Source of the DNA: Burkholderiales bacterium
GTDB taxonomy: Bacteria > Pseudomonadota > Gammaproteobacteria > Burkholderiales > SG8-39
Length of the DNA stretch: 7,261 bases
Direction of reading: 5' to 3'
Assembly (NCBI GenBank): GCA_020846575.1
Contig: JADLDQ010000233.1
Span: 1 to 7,261, forward strand
The translations under genes were made by a program, and so were the position numbers. How positions within the stretch are numbered: position 1 is the first letter of the stretch; each line of letters begins with the position of its first letter. Shown here piece by piece: positions 1-5,267 of the stretch. Below the pieces are notes generated by a model, which was not told the DNA's origin, ran no database searches, and saw nothing but the letters and a program-made list of their open reading frames with translations.

Positions 1-18
1 CACTTGAAGCGCCTGTGA
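1..18 (+). CDS. C-terminal end of an upstream reading frame, possibly an antitoxin (partial)
   Basis: Only the last five codons (His-Leu-Lys-Arg-Leu) and a TGA stop at 16-18 are in the window, so the sequence itself gives no function. The reason to list it is its arrangement. The TGA overlaps the GTG start at 15-17 of a frame that begins like a YafQ/RelE toxin. A stop-start overlap of this kind is usual between an antitoxin gene and the toxin gene after it, which makes a RelB/DinJ-type antitoxin the natural guess. The identification rests on context alone, and the frame could equally be a chance stop. Confidence 0.25.
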   Translation, partial: HLKRL

Positions 19-246
19 GGGAGATTGTCCTTACCCGTCGCTTCGAGAGAGACTTTCGGCGCTTCAAGAAGCGCTCGCCGCGTTACACCATCGACTACGA
101 GACGCTCGAGTACGTCTTCGGTCTGCTTCCGGCGGACTTGCCTCTGCCGCCGTTTCGGCATGTATGCCGCCATCTCCGCGAGAGGCTCATGCTTTGCCAT
201 GATCCTGCCGTAATCCGCCGCTGGGTTAAACGCGGAAGGACACGGC
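15..246 (+). pseudogene. YafQ/RelE-family type II toxin remnant, degenerate C-terminal half
   Basis: The frame starting at GTG 15 opens with a stretch typical of YafQ-family mRNA interferases: a basic helix-rich start (LTRRFERDFRRFKKR, residues 6-20), a second helix (residues 28-38), and the DLPLPP motif at residues 41-46. From memory, E. coli YafQ has LPLP at the same distance from its start. After residue 46 (about base 152) the expected core, with its Asp-His, Gly-Tyr-Arg, Pro-Asp-Trp and Leu-Ile-Tyr elements and catalytic histidines, cannot be recognised. CHDP at 61-64 and RTRHEI at 75-80 are only faint echoes of the family's CHxxPD and RTGTHxxL. The frame has no stop at the family's usual length of about 90 residues; it stays open to 479, through the next gene, so the right-hand limit given here is arbitrary. 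The gene is probably a truncated or frameshifted remnant. If intact, it would cut mRNA at the ribosome. The N-terminal resemblance is fairly convincing; function is not. Confidence 0.45.
234..240 (+). promoter_or_regulatory. Ribosome binding site of the small exported-protein gene
   Basis: A purine-rich GGAAGGA lies six bases before the ATG at 247, which is good Shine-Dalgarno sequence and spacing. It favours this ATG over the internal ATG at 286, which has no comparable site and would cut off the basic n-region of the signal peptide. I found no convincing -35/-10 promoter between 200 and 234. Confidence 0.6.
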
Positions 247-605
247 ATGAGATTCGACCGAAGCAGCGCGGCAGGAATTGCGCGCATGACCGTGGTCGTT
301 GCGCTGGCCTCGATCGCCGGCCACGGTGCATTGGCCCAGGTACCGCGCACCGAGTGGGACTGCTGGCACGACGGCCGGGAGGTGGTGGTGTGCCTGCTGC
401 GGCGCGCCGAGCCTGTTCCGGGCGGCGCCCGGCTCCCGGTCCCGCCCGGGGGCGAACCCGCTGGTGCACGCCATCCTGACCGACCCGGCGCAGTGGCGCG
501 GCGAGATCGTCCGCATCCCGCTGTACACCGCGCCCACCGACTGGCGACGGGTCGCGGAGCTGACACGAATCGTGATGTGCGGCCCGCGGCCCGGCTGTGT
601 AGCGC

Positions 606-619
606 GGTTCGGGCGAACC
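606..619. repeat. Inverted repeat GGTTCG-GG-CGAACC
   Basis: Perfect 6-bp arms (606-611 and 614-619) are separated by two bases, inside the 3' half of the small exported-protein gene. The repeat lies about 50 bases past the stop of the minus-strand efflux operon, beyond a stronger hairpin at 634-652. The two together may help end the operon transcript. A two-base loop is tight for RNA, and arms this short are not rare in GC-rich DNA. Confidence 0.25.
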
Positions 620-633
620 CGTGCCGAGGTCGC

Positions 634-652
634 CGCTGCGGATGCCGCAGCG
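634..652 (-). terminator. GC-rich hairpin just past the end of the efflux operon; possible terminator
   Basis: Perfect 8-bp arms CGCTGCGG (634-641) and CCGCAGCG (645-652) enclose a three-base loop. The stem starts 17 bases beyond the stop of the outer-membrane lipoprotein gene (669-671), where a terminator of the minus-strand operon would be expected. Three more pairs (628-630 with 653-655) can form across a small bulge. No U-run follows on the minus strand, so this is not a classical intrinsic terminator; it might slow polymerase for Rho or protect the mRNA 3' end. It also lies inside the coding part of the convergent small gene. Confidence 0.35.
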
Positions 653-668
653 ACCGGAGCCGCCACGC

Positions 669-2132
669 TCAGCGCGCCACCGGCCGCACCGCGTTGATCT
701 CCTCGGGCCCCGGCAGCCCCGCCGCGCTCCAGTCCCCGCCCAGCGCCTTCACCAGCTGAACGCTCGCGGCCATGCGCCGCGCGAGGATGTCGGTGGCGCC
801 GCGCAGGCTCGCGAGCGCCGCGGTCTGCGAGGTGACCACCTGCAGGTAGCTGATCAGGCCCGCCTTGTACTGGTTGAGCGAGAGTTCGAGCGACAGCTTC
901 GCCGCCTCCACCGCCTCGGCCTGCACCTTCGCCTCCTCCTCCAGTATGCGCAGCGTCGACAGGCTGTCCTCCACCTCCTGGATGCCGCCCAGCACCGTCT
1001 GCCGGTAGGCGGCGACGGCGGCATCGTAGGCGGCCAGGGCCTGCTCGCCCTGCGCACGCCGCAGGCCGCCGTCGAACACCGAGAGGGCGAGCGCCGGCCC
1101 GAGCGACCAGAAGCGGCTGGGCACGGTGAACCACTGCGACACCCGGGCGCTCTGGAACCCGCCCGCGGCGGAGATGGTGAGCGCCGGAAAGAACGCCGCG
1201 CGCGCCACCCCGATCTGCGCGTTGGCCGCGGCCACGCGGCGCTCGGCCGCCGCGACGTCGGCCCGGCGCTCCAGCAGCTCCGAGGGCACGCCCACCGGTA
1301 TCGCCGGCGGCCGGATCTCGTCGGCCGAGGGCGCGATCGAGACTTCGGACGGCGGCCTGCCCACGAGCACCGCGATGGCGTGCTCGAGCTGCGCGCGCTG
1401 CGCCCCGAGGTCGATGCGCTGCGCCTGCGCGGTGCGCAGCTGCACCGTGGCCTGCACGGTGTCGGCGCGGGCGACCAGTCCGGCGCGGTACTGGTTCTGC
1501 GTCAGCTCGTAGGAGCGCTGGTAGCCGGCGATGATCTCCTCCAGCAAGCGCGCCTGCGCATCGATCGTGCGCAGCTGGAAGTAGTTCTGCGCGAGCGCCG
1601 CCTGCGCCGACAGGCGCGCCGATTCCACCAACGCCGCGCTCGCCTGCGCGCCGGCGGTGCCGGCGTCCACCGCGCGCTGCACCCGGCCCCAGAGGTCTGC
1701 CTCCCAGGACGAATCCAGCCGCAGCCCGTAGCTCTCGACCACGCCGCGCGAGCTCGGCGTCGCCGAGGGCTGCGCCGCGGTGGTCGAGGAGGCGCGCGAG
1801 CGCGTCGCGCCGAGCGAGGCGTTGAGGCTGGGGAAGAATCCGGCGCGCGCCGCCTGCGCAGCCGCGGCCGCCTGCCGGTACTGCGCCTGGGCCTGCGCCA
1901 GCGTCTGGTTGGAGACGCTCACCTGCGCGACCAGACCGTCCAGCACCGGGTCGGCGAACAGGCGCCACCACTCCCCGCGTGGATGGTGGTCGCGCGGCTC
2001 GGCGCTCTTCCAGCCCTGCAGCTCGCGATACGCCGCGGGAAGCGGCGCCTCGGGGCGCACGTATTCAGGAGCGACGTTGCAGCCGGCGAGCGCCGCAGCG
2101 GCCGCCGTGGCCAGGATGTGCATTCCACGCAT
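669..2132 (-). CDS. NodT-family outer-membrane efflux lipoprotein (OpmB-like channel of the RND pump)
   Basis: This is the outer-membrane channel of the pump, a TolC-fold trimer that carries substrates across the periplasm and outer membrane. From ATG 2132 it is 487 aa, normal for the family. A short signal peptide ends in the lipobox LAGC, so Cys18 should be lipidated. Two outer-membrane-efflux repeats follow (about 60-260 and 285-470). They show SWEADLWG (142-149), AQLEHAIAVLVG (247-258), LLERRADV (286-293) and NAQIGVARAAFFP (304-316). The internal duplication appears as NQYRAGL (213-219) and NQYKAGL (420-426). A GTG at 2150, immediately after the mdtC stop, would add six residues (MEAVKG). 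I prefer ATG 2132 because GGAGG lies upstream of it and it gives a compact signal peptide, but its 11-base spacing leaves the choice open. Being last in the operon, right after mdtC, it is presumably dedicated to this pump, like OpmB with MuxABC. Family assignment is very secure; substrates cannot be read from the sequence. Confidence 0.95.
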   Translation of the reverse strand: MRGMHILATAAAAALAGCNVAPEYVRPEAPLPAAYRELQGWKSAEPRDHHPRGEWWRLFADPVLDGLVAQVSVSNQTLAQAQAQYRQAAAAAQAARAGFFPSLNASLGATRSRASSTTAAQPSATPSSRGVVESYGLRLDSSWEADLWGRVQRAVDAGTAGAQASAALVESARLSAQAALAQNYFQLRTIDAQARLLEEIIAGYQRSYELTQNQYRAGLVARADTVQATVQLRTAQAQRIDLGAQRAQLEHAIAVLVGRPPSEVSIAPSADEIRPPAIPVGVPSELLERRADVAAAERRVAAANAQIGVARAAFFPALTISAAGGFQSARVSQWFTVPSRFWSLGPALALSVFDGGLRRAQGEQALAAYDAAVAAYRQTVLGGIQEVEDSLSTLRILEEEAKVQAEAVEAAKLSLELSLNQYKAGLISYLQVVTSQTAALASLRGATDILARRMAASVQLVKALGGDWSAAGLPGPEEINAVRPVAR

Positions 2133-2143
2133 GCCCTTCACCG

Positions 2144-2148
2144 CCTCC
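2144..2148 (-). promoter_or_regulatory. Shine-Dalgarno GGAGG of the efflux lipoprotein gene
   Basis: On the minus strand GGAGG (2148 down to 2144) lies right after the mdtC stop codon (2153-2151) and 11 bases before ATG 2132. A second purine stretch, GAAGGG (2139-2134), follows. The site overlaps the alternative GTG start at 2150, so it argues for starting downstream of it. With the mdtC stop this close, translation of the two genes is probably coupled. Confidence 0.45.
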
Positions 2149-2150
2149 AC

Positions 2151-5100
2151 TCAGACCGCGGGACCCGCGGCGCCGGCCGCGCCGCGCGCGGCGCGCCGCC
2201 GCGCGAGCGCCTGGCGCAGCCGGTCCAGGTAGAGGTAGATCACCGGCGTGGTGTACAGCGTCAGCAGCTGGCTCACGATCAGCCCGCCGACGATGGAGAT
2301 GCCGAGCGGCCTGCGCAACTCGGCGCCCTCGCCCAGACCCAGGGCGAGCGGGATCGCGCCCAGGAGCGCGGCCATGGTGGTCATCATGATCGGGCGGAAG
2401 CGCTGCAGGCAGGCGCGCCGGATCGCCTCGCGCGGGGCGAGGCCGTCGCGGCGCTCGGCGTCCAGTGCGAAGTCGATCATCATGATGGCGTTCTTCTTCA
2501 CGATGCCGATGAGCAGAATCACGCCGATCAGCGCGATGATGCTGAACTCGGTGCGGAAGGCGATGAGCGCGATCAGCGCCCCCAGCCCCGCCGAGGGCAG
2601 CGTCGACAGGATGGTGAGCGGGTGGATGGTGCTCTCGTAGAGGATGCCCAGCACGATGTACACCGCCAGCAGCGCCGCCACGATGAGCCAGGGCTGCGTG
2701 GCGAGCGAGTCCTGGAACGCGCGCGCGGTGCCCTGGAAGCTGCCGCGGATGGTTCCGGGCACGCCCAGGCGCCGCATCTCGTCGAACGTCGCACGCGTCG
2801 CATCCGACAGCGACGCCTCCAGAGGCAGGTTGAACGAGATGGTGGTCGCGGCGAACTGCCCCTGGTGGTTGACCGCCAGCGGGGTGCTGGTCGCTTCGTA
2901 GTGCGAGAAGGCCGCGAGCGGTACCTGCATGCCGCCGGGGGCGATGACATACACCTCCTTCAGCGCCTCCGGGCTCTGCCAGTAGCGCGGCGCCGCCTCC
3001 ATCACCACCCGGTACTGGTTGAGCGGGTTGTAGATGGTTGAGACCTGCCGCTGGGCGAAGGCGTTCATCAGCGTGGTATCGATCATGCGCGGCGTGATGC
3101 CCAGCCGCGCGGCCGCCTCGCGGTCGATCACCAGCGAGGTCTGCAGCCCGCGGTCCTGCGCGTCGGTGTTGACATCCGCCAGCTGCGGCAGCTCGGCGAG
3201 CGCCGCCCGGATGCGCGGCGCCCAGGCGCGCAGCTCGTCGAGGTCGTCGCCCTGGAGCGTGAACTGGTACTGCGCGTTCGCCTGGCGGCCGCCGATACGG
3301 ATGTCCTGGAAGGCGTTGAGGAACAGGTTCGCTCCCGGCTCGCGCGCGAGCTGCACCCGCAGCCGGGCGATGACGCGCTCGGCGCTGTCGCGCTCGGCCC
3401 GCGGCTTCAACTGCACGAACATGCCGCCGGAGTTGCGCTGCCCGCCGCCGGTGAAGCCCATCACGGTCTCCACCGCGGGATCGCGGCGCACGATGTCGAT
3501 GAAGCCGGCCAGCTTCGCGCGCATCGCCTGGAAGGAAATGCTCTGGTCGGCCTGGATGAAGCCCATCAGCCGCCCGGCGTCCTGCTGCGGGAAAAAGCCC
3601 TTGGGGATGACCACGTACAGGTAGACGTTGAGCGCGACGGTGGCGAAGAACACCGCCAGCATCAGCGGCCCGTGGCGCAGCGCCCAGCCGAGCGAGCGCT
3701 CGTAGCCTCCCCTCACGCCCCCGAAGGCGCGTTCGCTCCAGCGCGCGAGCCGCCCGGGTGCGCTCCCCGGGGCGGAACCGGGCGCGCCGCGGTCGCGCAG
3801 CAGCCGCGCGCACATCATCGGCGTGGTGGTGAGCGAGAGCGCGAGCGACACCAGGATCGCCACCGACAGCGTCACCGCGAACTCCCGGAACAGCCGGCCG
3901 ACGATGCCGCCCATCAACAGGATGGGGATGAACACCGCGATCAGCGACAGGCTCATCGACAGCACGGTGAACCCCACCTCGCGCGCCCCGCGCAGCGCCG
4001 CCTGCATGCGCGGCACGCCGTTCTCGATGTGCCGCGAGGTGTTCTCCAGCACCACGATCGCGTCGTCCACCACGAAGCCGGTGGCGATGGTGAGCGCCAT
4101 CAGCGACAGGTTGTTGAGACTGAAGCCGGCCAGGTACATCACCGCGAAGGTGCCCAGCAGCGACACCGGCACCGCCACGCTCGGGATCAGGGCCGCGCGC
4201 GCGTCGCGCAGGAACAGGAACACCACCAGCACCACCAGCGCCACGGCGATCACCAGGGTTCGCTCCACCTCGCGCACCGAGGCGCGGATGGTGGGCGTGC
4301 GGTCCAGCGCCACCTCGAGGTTGATCGCCGCCGGTATCGAAGCGCGCATCTGCGGCAGGAGCGCCTTCACCCGATCGGCGGTCTGGATGATGTTGGCGCC
4401 CGGCTGGCGGGTGAGGATCACCAGCACCGAGGGCCGGCCGTTGACCGAGCCGGCATTGCGCAGATCCTCCACCGAGTCGAGCACCTCGCCCAGGTCGGAC
4501 AGGCGCACCGGCGCGCCGCCGCGGAACGACACGATGAGCGGCAGGTACTCGGCCGCCTTCTTCGCCTGGTCGTTCGCCTGGATCTGCCAGCTTCGCCCGC
4601 CGTCCTCGACCACTCCCTTGGGGCGGTTGGCGTTGGTGGCGACGATCGCCTGGCGCACCTGCTCGAAGCCGATGCCGTACTTGTTGAGCACCGGCGGAGC
4701 GAGTTCCACGCGCACCGCGGGCAGTGAGCTGCCGCCGACGCTCACCTCGCCGATACCCTCCACCTGCGCGAACTTCTGCGCGAGGACGGTGGACGCCGCG
4801 TCGTACATCTGCCCCTGGGTCATCGAATCCGAGGTGAGCGCGAGGATGAGGATGGGCGCATCGGAGGGGTTCACCTTGCGGTAGGTCGGATTGCCGGGCA
4901 TCCCGGTGGGCAGCAGGCCGCGCGCCGCGTTGATCGCCGCCTGCACATCGCGCGCCGCCCCGTCGATCTCGCGACCGAGGTCGAACTGCAGGATGATGCG
5001 CGTCGAGCCGAGCGTGCTGCGCGAGGTGATCTCGGTGATCCCCGCGATGCGGCCCAGCGCGCGCTCCAGGGGCGTGGCCACCGTCGCCGCCATGGTCTCC

Positions 5101-5267
5101 GGGCTCGCGCCCGGCAGCCGCGCCTGCACCGAGATGGTCGGGTAGTCCACCTGGGGCAGCGGGGAGACCGGCAGCAGGCCGAAGGCCATCGCGCCGGCGA
5201 GCGCCACGCCCAGGGTGAGGAGCGTCGTGCCCACCGGGCGCGCGATGACGGGCCGGGAGACGTTCAT
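2151..5267 (-). CDS. mdtC: MdtC/MuxC-type RND multidrug efflux transporter subunit
   Basis: This is an inner-membrane, proton-driven RND (HAE1-type) pump subunit of 1038 aa; E. coli MdtC is about 1025. The start at ATG 5267 gives the family N-terminus MNVSRPVIARPVGTTLL, and TM1 spans about 12-30. The first periplasmic porter part (about 31-335) contains LPQVDYP, ATPLERALG, GSTRIILQFDL and NPSDAPILIL. TM2-TM6 follow (about 335-487), with GFVVDDAIVVLEN in TM4, then TM7 (534-553), the second porter part (554-860) and TM8-TM12 (861-1013). The proton-relay residues are all present: Asp401 and Asp402 in TM4, Lys925 (VKKNAIMM) in TM10, Arg956 and Thr963 (RFRPIMMT) in TM11. It matches MdtC rather than AcrB or MdtB in motifs such as SMSLSLIAVF and YESTIHPLTILSTLPSAG. 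The start overlaps the mdtB stop by ATGA with only a weak upstream AAGG, which suggests translational coupling. Oddities are a GAPGSAPGSAPG linker (494-505) and an Ala/Arg/Gly-rich tail. A heterotrimer with the MdtB subunit is expected from E. coli MdtB2C. Confidence 0.96.
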   Translation of the reverse strand: MNVSRPVIARPVGTTLLTLGVALAGAMAFGLLPVSPLPQVDYPTISVQARLPGASPETMAATVATPLERALGRIAGITEITSRSTLGSTRIILQFDLGREIDGAARDVQAAINAARGLLPTGMPGNPTYRKVNPSDAPILILALTSDSMTQGQMYDAASTVLAQKFAQVEGIGEVSVGGSSLPAVRVELAPPVLNKYGIGFEQVRQAIVATNANRPKGVVEDGGRSWQIQANDQAKKAAEYLPLIVSFRGGAPVRLSDLGEVLDSVEDLRNAGSVNGRPSVLVILTRQPGANIIQTADRVKALLPQMRASIPAAINLEVALDRTPTIRASVREVERTLVIAVALVVLVVFLFLRDARAALIPSVAVPVSLLGTFAVMYLAGFSLNNLSLMALTIATGFVVDDAIVVLENTSRHIENGVPRMQAALRGAREVGFTVLSMSLSLIAVFIPILLMGGIVGRLFREFAVTLSVAILVSLALSLTTTPMMCARLLRDRGAPGSAPGSAPGRLARWSERAFGGVRGGYERSLGWALRHGPLMLAVFFATVALNVYLYVVIPKGFFPQQDAGRLMGFIQADQSISFQAMRAKLAGFIDIVRRDPAVETVMGFTGGGQRNSGGMFVQLKPRAERDSAERVIARLRVQLAREPGANLFLNAFQDIRIGGRQANAQYQFTLQGDDLDELRAWAPRIRAALAELPQLADVNTDAQDRGLQTSLVIDREAAARLGITPRMIDTTLMNAFAQRQVSTIYNPLNQYRVVMEAAPRYWQSPEALKEVYVIAPGGMQVPLAAFSHYEATSTPLAVNHQGQFAATTISFNLPLEASLSDATRATFDEMRRLGVPGTIRGSFQGTARAFQDSLATQPWLIVAALLAVYIVLGILYESTIHPLTILSTLPSAGLGALIALIAFRTEFSIIALIGVILLIGIVKKNAIMMIDFALDAERRDGLAPREAIRRACLQRFRPIMMTTMAALLGAIPLALGLGEGAELRRPLGISIVGGLIVSQLLTLYTTPVIYLYLDRLRQALARRRAARGAAGAAGPAV
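4060..4094. repeat. 35-bp direct repeat, copy in mdtC (TM4 Asp-Asp region)
   Basis: Bases 4060-4094 are identical to 7227-7261. Both copies code on the minus strand for the TM4 segment Leu-Thr-Ile-Ala-Thr-Gly-Phe-Val-Val-Asp-Asp plus part of the next codon, in the same codon register. Identity reaches the window edge in the other copy, so it may be longer. Shared ancestry plus strong constraint on TM4 explains the protein match. Exact identity of the third codon positions is the notable part. Confidence 0.85.

Larger units (their letters stand above)
247..697 (+). pseudogene. Small exported four-cysteine protein, frameshifted
   Basis: Two overlapping frames make one protein of about 149 residues. 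The first frame, from ATG 247, gives a Sec signal peptide: basic start MRFDRSSAAGIAR, hydrophobic stretch TVVVALASIAG, and a likely signal peptidase I cut after Ala-Leu-Ala (about residue 30). The mature start contains WDCWHDG and VVVCLL. After about base 448 the sensible sequence continues in the next frame: ANPLVHAILTDPAQW, then IVRIPLYT, then VMCGPRPGC, ending at TGA 695-697. Dropping one G from the G5 run at 448-452 joins the two smoothly as RLPVPPGANPLV. The four cysteines (DCW, VCL, VMC, PGC) could form two periplasmic disulfides. The pattern resembles short uncharacterised secreted proteins of betaproteobacteria, a resemblance from memory only, and I assign no function. The break may be a real mutation or a sequencing error. 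The last 29 bases overlap the end of the convergent efflux lipoprotein gene. Confidence 0.6.

Noticed and set aside
156..169. Palindrome CGGCAT-GT-ATGCCG as a possible operator or recombination site
   Set aside because: The arms are only 6 bp, which is common by chance in this composition, and it lies within or after a decayed gene, not in front of a promoter. It is mentioned only because it touches the toxin breakpoint.
3..200. Minus-strand frame of 66 codons from ATG 200 (MAKHEPLAEMAAYMPKRR...), open to the left edge
   Set aside because: It has no family resemblance, and AGGA is only two bases from the ATG. The plus strand over the same bases shows a recognisable toxin-like N-terminus. It cannot be fully excluded, because it runs off the window.
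226..1971. Minus-strand open frame of 581 codons across the lipoprotein gene and the small plus-strand genes
   Set aside because: The composition is low complexity and the overlapping frame encodes a clear NodT-family protein, so this is a shadow frame.
621..3041. Long plus-strand open frame (806 codons) opposite the lipoprotein gene and mdtC
   Set aside because: Its translation is almost all Arg, Ala, Gly, Gln and His without domain features, and it lies antisense to two secure genes. Long stop-free antisense frames are expected in GC-rich DNA.
3672..4884. Two overlapping plus-strand open frames of about 350 codons each, antisense to mdtC
   Set aside because: One is rich in His/Arg/Gln/Asp and the other in Ser/Thr/Arg, as expected for antisense readings of RND codons. 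Neither has a ribosome site or recognisable domain.
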